From the NCBI GenBank assembly GCA_020055645.1, contig CM034548.1, positions 22,040,701 through 22,104,700 of the forward strand: a DNA stretch of 64,000 nucleotides, written 5' to 3'. The position numbers and the translations under genes are program-made. Within the stretch, counting starts at the first letter, position 1; every line of letters starts with the position of its first letter. This DNA comes from Tomocerus qinae (Eukaryota > Arthropoda > Collembola > Entomobryomorpha > Tomoceridae). The notes beneath the pieces were generated by a model. The model did not search any database. It saw nothing but the letters and a program-made list of their open reading frames with translations, and was not told where the DNA came from. Below, piece after piece: positions 1 to 13,400 of this stretch.

Positions 1-2089
1 TTGAAGCATACTATTACTATGCCCAACATACAGTGTGAATTGGCATTGGCAAGTGTCATGCAAAACAGAGAATAAAGAGTAACGCACTGATTCCTATTCC
101 CTATATTTATTTAATCCCAATGAAACTGTATCCAAATTATTTTGATTTTCGTATGATGAAATTGGCAGCTATCTAAATTTCATTAAAACGATTTGAACAT
201 TGAAGTTCTCGCAAAATCAATTGTTAAAAAACGATGAACGCGAATTTGAGAAAAGTAATTTTAAAAACAATCCTATTTGGTTCTTAGTGGCTTAATCAGT
301 ATTTTATTTGGCTCAATTTCAAAACATAATAAGGTCAGACGTTATTAGCATGGATAAGGAAAAACAATTGTAAATTACATTTCCACATTTTGAAAATGAC
401 GTGCATGTTGTAATTGCAAATTGTATGTAATTTACAAACCAAAACCAAGATACGCCTGTACGAAAGTATGGCTATCCCAACTCAAATAGTAGGCGACTAT
501 ATTGTTGGGATATTGTGACTTGATGCTATAAAATTCTCAAAGCTTGAGTGTTTTCCAGGTCTACAGCCTCATGCCATGATGAATTGATAGCGTACTTTTC
601 ATGAGCAGAGATGATTTTCCTTCGAGGATAAGGTACAAAGAAAAAACCCAGCACATCTATCTAGCAGGGTGGTGTATAACTGGATGTGATAATTTGTTCA
701 AAGCTTCGGTTTGTTCATCTTGCAAATACCGTCAAGCAAGAGCAAGAGCAAAATATCATACTTGAAATCAATAAATCAGACTTGAATTTGATGAAGTTAT
801 AATTTCTGCGCAAAACGATTTGGTCTCTATACTCGATTTTGTGTCTGCATTGAAAAGGAAAATAGTTATGACTGCTTATTTAATATAAGATACTTACATG
901 ATATCAATATTATGCAATAGTAGTAATAAAGGGAACAAAACCAAATATAGATAAAGTTATTTGAAGGCAGAGGAATACGTACTGTGTAAAAGCAAGTATG
1001 AAAATGTAAAACCTATTTCCACAAATGCACGCTTCTACAGAAGATCCCTAATATAAATATGAGTTACCAAAATTTGGGTTTACATTAATAAGTAACGGTA
1101 ATTGCATACCCAACAAACACGAGCAAAATTAATTATAAAAATAGTTCGTTCTTCAATCAACAAACTATTCCATGGAAAAAAATTGAAGAAAAGGTCAAGA
1201 AAAATACATGTTTTAAAACAAAACTACGTTGACTTGAATATTCCATGGGCTATGACTAAAATCCTGTTTCAACTTTAAATAGATATTATTTATGTCACTC
1301 CCACCTGTAAAAGCATACCACTAGTGGCCATTCGAAAGATATCACCTGGAAAACAAACAACTTGCAAATTATGTAACCTAAACGAAATAGAGAATGTACT
1401 TATGTACTATATGCCCACATTAAACAAGTAAGGCATCTACCCCATAGTTCACATAATATTCTGATCATTACATTAACATAGAAAATGCTGAGGATACTTT
1501 TTTGCTGAGGATTTAAATACAAGAGAGGTACTATTTTAATACCATAATATATTAAGTCTATAGAAAAAATGTTAAATGCTAGTTAGTATAAGTTCAGTTA
1601 TATAACATAACATTAAAACTTGTTCTCTGTGAAATTCACAAACACTAATACATTTAAATAACTATTTGTAAATAGATGTAAAGGCCATGCTAAATTTATC
1701 GCCTAAATAAAACCAATATTACTATATATTATATTAGCAATTAAATTACTAAACTGCCACGAAGTATCAAAAACTTAACTATTATTAACATTATTAATAT
1801 TAGCAAAAGAGTGCTCATATCTTCTTGAACTTCAAGAAAAAGAACAACAATTTAAATATTTTAACGATTATAGCATAGTAGTTTCATCGTATTATGATGA
1901 AAATATAAATGAAGTAGCCTGTTTATTTCACGAAGTAATATCACAAAATCTCCCTTAATAGAATAAGAAACCTTGCCCACCAAAATTATAATGATCTACT
2001 ATAATTTGCCTAATTAGTGTACCAATTTAAATGTCTTTGCGATATGAGATTGGTTATGAATAAATCCACCTATTTATATACCATTTCCC
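1..2089. other. gene-free AT-rich stretch with one decayed satellite copy
   Basis: I see no coding exon here. The only structure is a diverged copy of the ~188 bp unit of the array at 2090-3570, lying at about 571-752. It keeps recognisable blocks such as TTCGAGGATAAG, ATCTATCTAGCAGGGT, AACTGGATGTG and CGTCAAGCAAGAGC in the same order as in the array. The rest is plain AT-rich sequence. Confidence 0.6.
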
Positions 2090-3570
2090 ATGTTGCGAAG
2101 AGTCGAAAGCAGAGTAAGCACATTTAATGAACGGAGTTGGTTTTCCTTTGAGGAGAAGTTACTACGAAAAACCCCAGCACGACTGTCTAGCAGAGTGGCG
2201 TCACTGGATGTGGTACTTTTTACAAAGCTCCGGGTTGTACTATTTTACCGCCAAACAAGAACAACATTAGTAAATCATCGTGCCCAACGCTATGAGGAAT
2301 TGTAGGCCTCATCTAATGAACGGAGTTGGTTTTGCTTCGAGGATAAGATACAACGAAAAACCCTAGTACAACTATCTAGCGGAGTGATGTAACTGGATGT
2401 GGTACTTTTCTCAAAGCTCCGGGTTTACCATTTACCGCCAAGCAAGAACAAGATCAATAAATCATCGCACCCAATGCTATGAGGAATTGCAGGCCTCATC
2501 TAATGAACGGAGTTGGTCTTGCTTTGAGGATAAGATACAACGAAAAACCCTAGTACAACTATCTAGCGGAGTGATGTAACTGGATGTTGTACTTTTCTCA
2601 AAGCTCCGGGTTTACCATTTACCGCCAAGCAAGAACAAGATCAATAAATCATCGCACTCAATGCTATGAGGAAATGTAATTTAGACTAATGAACGGAGTT
2701 GGTTTTGCTTTGAGGATAAGATACAACGAAAAACCCTAGTACAACTATCTAGCAGGGTGATATAACTGGATGTTGTACATTTCTCAAAGCTCCGGGTTCT
2801 ACAATTTTACCGCCAAGCAAGAACAAGATCAATAAATCATCGCACCTAATGCTATGAGGAAATGTAAGCTCGTCTAATGAACGGAGTTGGTTTTGCTTCG
2901 AGGATAAGTTACTACGAAAAACCCTTGTACAACTATCTAGCAGGGTAATGTATTTGGATGTGGTACTTTTCTCAAAGCTCCGGGTTCTACAATTTTACCG
3001 CCAAGCAAGAGGACGATCAATAAATCATCGCACCCAATGCCATGCGGAAATGTAAGCTCGTCTAATGAACGGAGTTGGTTTTGCTTCGAGGATAAGTTAC
3101 TACGAAAAACCCTTGTACAACTATCTAGCAGAGTAATGTATTTGGATGTGGTACTGTTCTCAAAGCTCCGGGTTCTACAATTTTACCGCCAAGCAAGAAG
3201 ATGATCAATAAATCATCGTACCCAATGCTATGCGGAAATGTAAGCTCGTCTAATGAACGGAGTTGGTTTTGCTTCGAGGATAAGTTACTACGAAAAACCC
3301 TTGTACAACTATCAAGCAGAGTAATGTATTTGGATGTGGTACTTTTCTCAAAGCTCCGGGTTGTACGATTTTACCGCCAAGCAATAATAAATCATCGTGC
3401 CCAATGCTATGAGAAATTGTAAGCTCGTCTAATGAACGGAGTTGGTTTTGCTTCGAGGATAAGATACAACGAAAAACCCTATTACAATTATATAGCATAA
3501 GGTTTACCTGCATGTGATATCCTATAGCGCTTATTCGGTTTGTTCCATCACTCTCCGTACCGTCAACCAA
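2090..3570. repeat. tandem array, 8 copies of a ~188 bp unit
   Basis: The block AATGAACGGAGTTGGT recurs at 2126, 2315, 2502, 2688, 2876, 3064, 3252 and 3431, so successive spacings are 189, 187, 186, 188, 188, 188 and 179 bp. Inner copies are very alike; the first and last are more diverged, as expected when unequal exchange homogenises the middle of an array. Each unit also carries TTCGAGGATAAG, AAAACCC, ATCTAGC, GGATGT, CAAAGCTCCGGGTT, TTTTACCGCCAAGCAA and CAATGC in fixed order. Short open frames run through several copies on both strands, but they begin and end at arbitrary points of the unit and I do not regard them as genes. I do not recognise the unit as a named satellite. The neighbouring single copies at ~571-752 and ~4510-4765 belong to the same family. 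Confidence 0.9.
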
Positions 3571-3623
3571 AAGCATCTCTATATTATAGTCGTAGACTTA
3601 ATAAAGCAATAAATTTACCTACC

Positions 3624-3664
3624 TATATATATATGTATGTATGTATGCATGTATGTATGTATGT
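3624..3664. repeat. TA / TATG microsatellite
   Basis: A (TA)n run passes into (TATG)n with one TGCA interruption. It lies just beyond the end of the 188 bp array. Confidence 0.85.
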
Positions 3665-6600
3665 CTGGGAGGGCGATCGTAAAAGCAAAATGTTCATCTC
3701 ATGAAATTTGGAAATGAGTGTTGAAAGTGGAATAAGCTGCTGCTCTAGCAGTATACCAAAATTCATATAAAATTTTTTCATGATACGTACATTTTGTACA
3801 ATGCAACTTTCAGAAGCATGCTAGAAAAGTGTTTTGTTTTGTTCCCAAGTGTTTTTTACTGTAATATTTACATTTTGTACTTTCAATTAATTTTTTGGTG
3901 ACTTTTGACGAAAACTCGAGCTACCGAAATCTCTTTTGTATGCCTATCTAAAGAAATACTCATCTTTTTTATCTGAAAATTAGCGACTGTGAATCTATAC
4001 TTACACATTGTCCTGAAGATTGAAACTGCTGCTGATTTAAATGTATGTAAGGCTTATTCATTGTAACTGTATGTGATTTGTATGGTAAATATTTAATTTA
4101 ATACATTATAATAAGATTTGGGAAATGAAGATTCATGCTATTTATTTGAAACCAATTGTTAATTTTAGCTTATAATAATTTCCTTTGTATTTGAATAATA
4201 TTTTCTGCATTTAAAAGTTGAAGTGTATTCCGAATAAGTTCAATCAAGAAGATTATGATTTGTTTGTCTAGCTTTGTATGGAATTTATGAATAAGTATGG
4301 CAAGTATCCAAAATGGTTGGACAATAAATAACGTTTTCATATTATTGTGGAACATTGGGTAATAGCAAAAGGAAAACTTACAATATTACTGATTACCGAG
4401 TAAAAAGCAAAAATCTTATATACATTAATAAATATATACACCAATAACTTGTTATTACGGTTCGTGATTTTGAATTTAATAGGTGCGCTAGGTTAGTTCC
4501 CTTGCTGGGTTCATTAGTAATCAATAAAATCATCTTGCCCCATGCTGAGTTATATATAAGCTCATTTAATGAACGAAGTTGGTTTACCTTCTAGGATTAC
4601 GTACAATACAGCGAAAAAGACCAGCCCAACGCCTCACTCTCAACTCTACCGAAAAACAGGCACAACGGAAAACCCGACAGATTTGTTTTGTGAGGCGCAT
4701 CGTCAGAGCAGTGTGTATGGATACTGTACTTTCTTCAAAGCTTCTTCGGAATATTCCACAAGGTCAATACTTTCTCTCTCCCTCTCTCCGAGGGCGGGAC
4801 ATAGGATTTTTACTTACATAAAGCCCATGTTAGTAGAGTATTGGCTCTTGGAACAGCAAAAGTTGGAAATGGAGAGATGGAAAGCAAACTCTGCTCACTG
4901 TATACTGTATAGTATAATCCCTTGAAATATGAAACTGGATTCTTTTCAAATCTGTCTGCAAAGTAGTTATAAATGTAATAGCTGAAAATATATAACCATT
5001 GTTTTACATTTAATTTTAAAAGGACACTATGGGTAATTAAGTTTAAATATTCCGAATGAAGTGTGCAATCGATAATAAGTAAAAAAGTAAAATATACTCT
5101 GTGTTGAGATTCCTGACAAACTGTTTGCGATCATATCCATTCTCTCACTTTGAGACTTTCACAAATTTTAATAAAGTTTTACTGTATAGCAGATAATACA
5201 CACAGGCTATAATTATTCACTTGTTACATGGAAAACAAAAGTTTTGCAGTTATTAAACTTTTTAAAACCATTATCAATGAAATGCATTTTTGTAGCATTC
5301 TGAAAATAAATAATTTACTATATAAAAAGCTAAAATGAATCATAATATAAATCTTGCCGAAAAGTTAAATTTTCGTTGATAATACCCAACTTGTATTTAC
5401 TTAAAATGTGTATAAACAATACAAGTGTCTTTCGAGTATGTAGTATGTCATAAGTGGTTTTTTTCAATGATTATGTATTCATTTGATATTTACATGCCCT
5501 AATTTAAGACGAGTTGGCAATTTGGTAATAATGATGTAAACAAATATAAGGATATTTACTAGGGACATGTATAATCTCTTTTGTGTTCTAATCCAACAGT
5601 ACTCTACATTCTACATTAGGTTACGTCCTTCATTGCTGGTTGAATTCGTGACGTAAAGTGTAATATGTACAGAACTATAGTATGCATAATAAAGAAGACA
5701 AAACCTTAACTAAGTACCATAAAATATCGTTGTTTATATACCTAAATTAGGAAGGAGTTGAGATCTCGAATGAATTCATTGTGAACATGACATAATGTTA
5801 CTTAGGTAGTTTATTTTTGAGTGAGTTTAGTGCAGTTTCGGTTAGTCTATTGTACTTCCGTTACGCTACGGGTAAAATTGCATGTAACGAATTTCTATCT
5901 CATGTAACGTGCATTATGTGTACTACTTTTGTTATTTGTCTTGTGTAGGTTCTTTAAATTGATAGATAAAACCAAAGGAGCTCTTCCTTCAACTGCATAG
6001 GTAGAATTCAATGGCAACAGAAACAAACCTACCTGGGTTGGTATTTTGCAATAGATTCCCATAAATCTTATACATTCAGAGAATTGCAGTTACTGTTTAT
6101 GTGATACAAAAAGGAGACAAAATTAGATTGTTTTACGTAGGCAGTTAACTAGTGGATAAATATATAATTTACGATATATGTATGTATGTCTTCCACAACA
6201 GGAAAAATTTACGCTCGATTTAATTCCAAGAGATAATTACAGGATCTCCGTTTGTATTCTTGTCCTGGGCAAACGAAACGTGAAGGATTAGACAACAGAC
6301 GCCACAATAAATGTGTTGGAACTAGGCACGCACACAAGTCACTGAGGATGAGATACTATACTTAATTTGTACCGCAATAAATTCCTAGAAATTAGAATTG
6401 TATGAGTCTCCACTTGTTCTATTTGTTTGACGCGACAGGTAAATCTCGTTCCTTATGAAAATAAATTAAAACTGATAGGATTCGCTGGAGCATGATGCAT
6501 TTATGGTACCGTAAGTAAATTAAGATTGTTGCTTGTTTGGATAACATTTATAAATTACATTATTATTTTTATTTCTTCAATAAGAAATGCTACAGGTTTT

Positions 6601-7587
6601 TCATTATCAACAACTTTAGCTACAACAGGTTAGAGTTTAATAAATATGTAAATAAAGTCAGTTTTTGTTCATTTGAAATTAAATGATGATTAATATATTT
6701 TCCCTCCCAACATACACCCGTTTTATTTTAAAAATCATCTTAGTAACAATTGTTCCTACAATTTGCTTCATTCGACATCACATAAATATTGTCATTGTTA
6801 GTCATTCAGCAAAGTAATTTAATAAATAAATAGGAATAAGTCCTTACGACTTAGGTTGTCAAACTAGACATCAGTTACAATTACAACTAGCAATGTATTA
6901 TGTAACAAAATCAAATATAGATTGTTGAAAATAGAATAGCCGAATTATCATTAGAGATTTTTTAGTACTTTTGTAAATGTATACAACAATCATTAATTTA
7001 GTTTTTGTGCACAATTGGAATAACTGTATAAATACCAAGGTATAAGTATAACAACCTTTTCTGTACCTATGGTACTGTACAAATATTTGTCTATTCTACT
7101 TTTTACAAGTATTAATACTGATCTGGTATGTCTTTTATATCTGCAAACTTCCAAAGACACGGGTAGTCAAGAGATTGCTTTACATGACAATTTCTCATTA
7201 TGTACTCTAAAATTAAATTCACAAATATCTTGAGAAGCTAATCTATTTTGATAAAATGTCAATATTACAAAGTATATTGCATAAGAAAAATTTACCAGAT
7301 AAATAAATTGACGAAAGTCGTATAATTGTAACTTTTAAAAACAAGGATTCAATATTGCAAACCGGTTTTAGAAAAAGCTAACACACTATTAGTATTTTAG
7401 TTCCAAAACGTATAACAATTTTAGAAGTTTGTCTGTAGAGTTAATTCCTAATGAAAATTATTTTTGGGGCATTGATGACACAATTGGTAGTTGGTAATAG
7501 TACTTGTCGTTTGATTTAGTAAGCTTTTGAAATAAATAAGTAATTCTAAGTCCGATGCACTTAAGACGGTATTTGAGATGGGCCTTG
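3665..7587. other. gene-free stretch with a diverged satellite copy
   Basis: A decayed copy of the 188 bp unit lies at about 4510-4765 (AATCAATAAAATCATC, CCCATGCTGAG, TTTAATGAACGAAGTTGG, TTCTTCAAAGC), interrupted by unrelated sequence rich in AAAACC. The frames of 80 to 118 codons over it are by-products of the repeat. The remainder shows no exon; it lies 3' of gene A. Confidence 0.55.
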
Positions 7588-10436
7588 TCAAAGCTGACTT
7601 ACTACGTCACAGTCCGTTACAATTTTGTCACAGTCGACATCTTCCCCATTGGCAACTCGAGTTTGTATAGACTTGGCAAACTCTGTGGCTGTAGTCTCTT
7701 TGGTCAAATGACCCAGTCCGTATCTAAACAATCATTAATTATGTAAAGTGTAATGCATATTGTACCTTTACTCAAACACCTAGCACAAAGAAGTACCGTT
7801 TTACCCATGTAGGTTGATTGTAATACAATGAAACAAAAGACATCCAGTCACAATAGAATGTAAACATTATGCAATAGTTAAAAGAAATACGCGGTTAACT
7901 ATTCTACTGATACGATTAATACTACAGTACACAAAAATGTGTTACTAAGCTATCTACGAGATAATAGTTTCAATTTTGTACTGTAAAATGGTGAAAGCAA
8001 ATAATGAAGAGACTTACACATAAAGTTGAGAAAGCAGACTGTCTTCATCTGCAGTGGCATTTTGAACGGCGAGACGACAAATATAAAGTCTGGCACAAAC
8101 AGGTTTTTCTGAAATTTGTCTATAGGTCTTGTACATGTCATCCAATTTATCCACTACAGAATAAAACATGTTCTCCGGCCCTTCCACGCTTCTCTTCGTT
8201 CTCGTTGTTGGAGTTCCGAAAATTTTCTAATATTCCAGAAATCAAAAATCTTTGTTTTTAAAACTAAATATGATTTGGTAGTCTCAATTTGTGGTCGACT
8301 TGGTTTTTGTTTTCGTCAAATAGATAATAGGTATTCATAGTGTAATAGATACAAGTAGGAGTGTCAGTCGTCAAGTCAAAAAGATAAAGGAGGAGTAGGT
8401 CATGTCACTTACGTCCATTTTGGTCATGAAGTTGGGCACATGGAAGTCAGACATCATTAGGGGAGTGTTAATGTCAACCACATCCAGAGACCTGGAGCTT
8501 GTGTTCAGTAAGGTCAACAAAAGTTGTAAAAGAAAAGCTCCGAAAGCCAAGGCTGCCAAAAGGGAGAAAGGGTCCAGTCCACCAAGTCCACTATTCCTGT
8601 TAGGTAGTACGGCCAAGTGCCACTTAATCCAGATTGACTTTTCAATACTTTACTCTAGCAATGTTAGTATCTACTACCAGGTACTCGAGGATTGCCAACT
8701 AATAGTTAATACGAAACAATCCTAAAACTTTTAAAATCTTCACTGTATAATATATGATTTGTCCCTATTTGTCATTTTAAAAATTGTCAGTTATGTCAAT
8801 TCCCTATTTCAACGACCTCACTATTGTGGTAATAACAATGACAGTTGCCAATCGACACAGTCTACAAATATTGTCCAGAAATTAAAGATTTGATGTCGAA
8901 AGGTATTCGGTCATTAAGTAGTAGGATGAATGTCCGTCAAGCCCGTTCCAGTTTTGTCTTTACAGTCATGGGGAAGGTAGTCATAAAGTAGCTGACTTAC
9001 ATCCTCTACATTAGCCGTTGAAATGACATCAGAAAGGGCTAGAGGTATATCAAGATCAGAAACATCAAGCGACCTTCCACTGGGCATCACGTTGTTGTTG
9101 TTGAGTAGGTTAAAAATGACGTTAAAAAGAAAAACTCCAAAACCGAGGGTGGCCAAAATGGCATAAGGGTCCAAATAGTGCCTATTAAATGTCACAATTT
9201 GGAAAACCCATGCAAATAGTTTACTTATCTTGTAATATGAGACAATGTCGACGAAGCATACAGATATATGCTATGTAATTCAAATATCTGCTAACGATTC
9301 CTTTCAGAAATGTATTAGAAAGTGGATTATGCTAGATTGATGATGTTAATGTGCTTTTTGAAATTAAAATTAGGGATAAATTTGTAGGAAATAAGTTAGA
9401 TTGTAAGGCAAGTGATAGTTTTAGAAAAAGTTGGATACCCATAGCTGACATGGTGACCGTATCCGCCACCACCGCCGTAGCCTCCGTCGTAGCCTCCTCT
9501 GCTTTCAATAGCATTGTCATCAGTGTCGTAGCCAAGGACTCTGTTGGTGAGCTTTTTGACGGTGATCATACCTTGGATGAGGGTTTTGGAAGCAGATGTT
9601 AAATTAGCGACAGGGTCGGTTGACTTGATGGCCTGTCCATCTCTGAACTTTTTTAGCTGATCAATTCCATAGCCTAAAATTTCAACGATTCCTGGTGCTT
9701 TTCCATCTCTGGCGTTGGCTCTCTTGTCCCAGAACTCAATCATCCTGTTTCCTGAAGAAACTAAATGCTTGAGAGGATTGAGAACTCCTTGGGGAACTTC
9801 TTGGTCCATCAAACTCATCAACTTTTGTGTAAGAACTGTAGTCATAGCGGAATTAAGTCCTTGGCTGAGCGTTTTGATAGGAGTCAAGTCTAAAGCAGGA
9901 CGTTGTGTGGAAGTGGTCGATGTCGTGGAAGTGGTTGTCGTGGTTACCGGGTGAGTCTTGCTCGCCTCACTGCTCTCCTCGCCTGTCTCATTCTGAACAT
10001 CTTTCTGGTGGACATTGAAACTGTTCACCACGAAGTGATCTTTATTTCCATGATTTCCTGTTTTGTACGACAGCTTTGAGAATTTATCCCAACTGGTTTC
10101 CGAGTTTTTCCATTTGGAGGCAGAAGCCATATCGGATACCTTGCCAGAGCGACTATGGAAATCTTGAGAGGTGTAGCTGGGAGAGTACAAAGGGTGAGCG
10201 ATGTCAGAGGAGGAATAATGAAAAGAGTAGCCACGGCTTTCCTTCCTAGCCGAGTGATCTGAGACGGAAGGAGAAGATGTAGATGTGGACGTTACTAATT
10301 TATTTCTAAGATCATACAATGTTCCTAAATGACCACGAACCACACGCCCAATATTATCCATCTCGAATTCAAAAGAGTCTGGCACATTTTGAAGAAGAAC
10401 ACTAACTAAAATGCAAATACAAACTGAGCTCTTCAT
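7588..10436 (-). CDS. gene A: Gly/Tyr-rich secreted or membrane protein with four-Cys module, alternative TM exons
   Basis: Exons on the minus strand: 10436-9439, then either 9181-9001 (2a) or 8596-8413 (2b), then 8226-8018 and 7723-7588. Phases close, giving 507 aa (2a) or 508 aa (2b). With 2a the order is: signal peptide ~1-20 (MKSSVCICILVSVLLQ), Ser-rich region, Thr/Ser tract ~165-177, helical segment ~185-305, Gly/Tyr-rich stretch ~314-333, hydrophobic segment ~339-360 after a D-P-Y/F motif, a dibasic RTKR at 402-405, then Cys 437/443 and Cys 494/501. The start is the ATG opening a clean signal peptide. Genes B and C upstream on the same strand have the same layout and the same phase-2 intron between the two Cys pairs, so the three are paralogs. 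The four-Cys end recalls the arthropod DM4/DM12 family, but that is a resemblance only. Location (secreted or single-pass, perhaps cuticle-related) is inferred; the function is unknown. Confidence 0.85.
8413..8596 (-). CDS. gene A alternative exon 2b (hydrophobic segment)
   Basis: This 184-nt exon is preceded by CTACCTAACAG and followed by the strong donor GTAAGT. It encodes a DPFSLLAALAFGAFLLQ-type segment, then RSLDV and SDF. It enters in phase 2 and leaves in phase 0, exactly like exon 2a, and aligns with it along its whole length. If joined after exon 2a (which ends in phase 0) its first codons would be GAA TAG, a stop, so the two exons should be mutually exclusive. Confidence 0.8.
9001..9181 (-). 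CDS. gene A alternative exon 2a (hydrophobic segment)
   Basis: This 181-nt exon follows ATTTAATAG and ends at the donor GTAAGT. It encodes DPYAILATLGFGVFLFN, then an Asn-rich turn, RSLDV and PLALSD. Its borders and phases match exon 2b, which lies 404 bp downstream in the direction of transcription. Confidence 0.82.
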
Positions 10437-13400
10437 GACTCTGTTGGGTTGTTGTTACAAACCAGTTCAAAATCTTCTTCCGATTCCCTACGTAGATTTA
10501 GTCACAATGAAACAACAAATCAATAGCTCAAAATTTATTCAAAATATTCCCATTTATTCAGGGTGGTTATTTAGTCTGTCCGAAATTAGTCCACACAGAA
10601 TAGCAACAAACAATGAGGAACAATTCTGGATGGTATATAGAACTAGATATAAGCACGGACGTGAACAGCCGAGGAATCCTGAGACTCAACTGACGACAGA
10701 CCTGCAAATCAAAACGAACGAGTGGGGACGAGATTGTGAACCAGTTAATCGGAGAGCTACGGAAGAAGCAATGCGGATCAGGACAAGTACGGACAGTCTC
10801 TTATATTTGCTGGTTGAGGCCTCCCGTCCTCCCTGATCATGTAATGGCACTGAACTTTTGTGCAAAATGACGGTGGGCCTAAGGGGTACGGCACCTCCAC
10901 GACAAACTCACTGATTCACATCTCGACTCTGCTACGCCCAATGATTTCTGTCAACTTGAAGTCATCCCTTTTTCCTATTCACTGTCGTTTCGGTTCATGG
11001 AGCCCTGCGTTGCTCTAAGGAACATGTTTCTTCTCTCTCCTACTACTAATACTATCCCTAATAACACAAACAACGCACACCCGTCAATCATCTTATACAT
11101 AATAATGTACCAATCTTCTTTTGTTTCCTATGCCTCCTTCCACATCTACGTCGTCGGTCTAAATATCCACATTTAAACTACTGCTACTAGCTATTAGACA
11201 CTATTAGTACTCATCCTTCCCTCCAACCCCATCATCTTCCCTACATTTTCTTCCTTTTTAACATATTCCTATCATATTTTTTACACAATAGCATTATTGC
11301 GAATTCCTACTATATTATTATAAAGTAACCAACCATTAATAAATAAAATCTCACGTAATTTTAACTACCTACATCAGCTACACTATACTAATGTGATGAT
11401 ATCCAGATACAACCTGCTTTCATGGTATTTCCATTCATTCTTAATATCATAGCATATTACATAAATACCAACCATTATTAGCCACTGTATTATGTCAAAT
11501 TAATATCTCCACCTGCACAATGACTTTAAAATATATATAAAATTAATATCTATGACTTTAATATATAACTATTCTGAAGCATATAGTTACCGCATTTATC
11601 ATTTACTCTCCATATAACAATATATTTTCATGATGCTCATTGATAGAAGCGTATGAATAGCATGTAATCTGTAGTATAGGGCCTACTCGACAATTTACAT
11701 TGCATGCATATGCCCATTTCATTGAAGAGCACTGTTTTCTTATCTTTTACTGTAATCTCTAATGCCATGCCATTGGAATCTTTTGTAAAAAATAATTCTT
11801 TTGTTCAGAATTATAGTGTTGCTTTAACATTGTTAGCGATTATTATTGTGTATGTGGTAGGCGAGGGGAAATAGTAGGATACCTAAATAATGTACGTTAT
11901 TATAATGTAAATTGATAGACAAATAGTGGGTTTTATGTGCTAATTGGGTAGGCAATTTGTAGGAACACTACTCGGGTTTCTGTCACCTCGTTCTTGTATC
12001 AAGTTCAAGCTGAACGACGACGAAATATTATGGCACACACACGTAGAACTCATTTTCCGTTCTGCTCTTGAGGATTGGAGAGAAGTCAAGTCAAAACTCT
12101 TGTTTGGTTTCGATGCATTGACTAAATTTTGTTATTTCCTTACCTACATAGCTGGGTAATTCCACAAGTACTACTTTACTTACTAACAGTACCATACGAA
12201 ATCTACAAGCCTTACTAGATCAGACTTTTACCTAGATCTACCCAAAAAATATGCATAACTACATCGAAATAGAAGCTAATAATAGAAGGTAATTCTCATA
12301 GGCTTGGGAATGTCTCAGACCCGATTACTTAATGACCTCCTCTTTGCGCTTCATTTGTTTTGGGATTGTTTGGTCATTAACGATAACGAAGCCATATGAC
12401 ACACTCACACATGCCGCAACCATGTCATCTTCAATCTGTCTCGCTTCTCTCTTTTGTCTCACTATATCTCTACTTATATCCATAATAGTGCTAAATTGTC
12501 AGCCACAGAACTTACTGCAGTTAATCGCTATGCAGCACATACACAAATATAGGCACTTAGTAAATAGTGATACAAGCACATTAATTTATGTACATAATAG
12601 ACTGCATCAGTATGTAATACATAGCCCCTAGACGAAGTAGTTCCCCTTTTCCTTTGACTTGTTTCATACCAATAGTCAATGAAACCAATATATTATTCCG
12701 ATCCAAATTCCAATTCAAAACGAAAAAACTTAACCACTTACCAACGAAAAGAATACAAAGCGATTTGGGATAATAATAGTTCACAAAAGTAACACTTGCT
12801 ACTTGCATTGATATTACAATCCAAGTCACGTCACCGTTTATTGCCTTCATGTGTCATGTACTAATACTCACATTATACGTGCAAAAATCTACATACATGT
12901 TTACTATATTGCTGCAGGATGTTTTATTGCTTAACCATACTATGAATATAGTACATATAACATTTTTCAACCTAAAGCACGTTATTTTTAACAAAGCAGC
13001 TAACTGTAGTGGGAAAGAGCATTCAACACTACCAATAATCATAGGCCACTAAATTATTTTGTATGAGAATGTAGAGCAAAGAAACCGTGAGGCCCGAATA
13101 TCATCTTTTAAGTTCAATTTACCTTTAGGACACAATTTCAAAAAATCATTAGAAACTATACAGGGTCGTCAGAAGTTAATACAAAATCATATCAGTTGGA
13201 AATTATGAGATCGTTGAATTCTGTGAATTTTTTGAATGAATACCTTTGTCATTATTTCATCCAAAATTTAATGCAATTAAATTCGAACGATCCTGTATTC
13301 GAACAACATGATATAAAATTTCCAGAACCACTGAAGTTTTGGAGAAAATGTTATTGTGATGAATGTGCAACAAAAGTAATTCAGTCATAAACCTAGCTAA

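Noticed and set aside
2090-3576. Several 60 to 108 codon frames in the 188-bp array
   Set aside because: They follow the tandem repeat, occur on both strands and have no constant start or end within the unit.
4569-4925. 118- and 80-codon plus frames
   Set aside because: They lie on a decayed satellite copy and neighbouring low-complexity sequence, with no splice or domain support.
10411-10836. 141-codon plus frame overlapping the start of gene A
   Set aside because: It begins inside gene A exon 1 on the opposite strand and contains no recognisable domain; the area is better read as the gene A leader and promoter.
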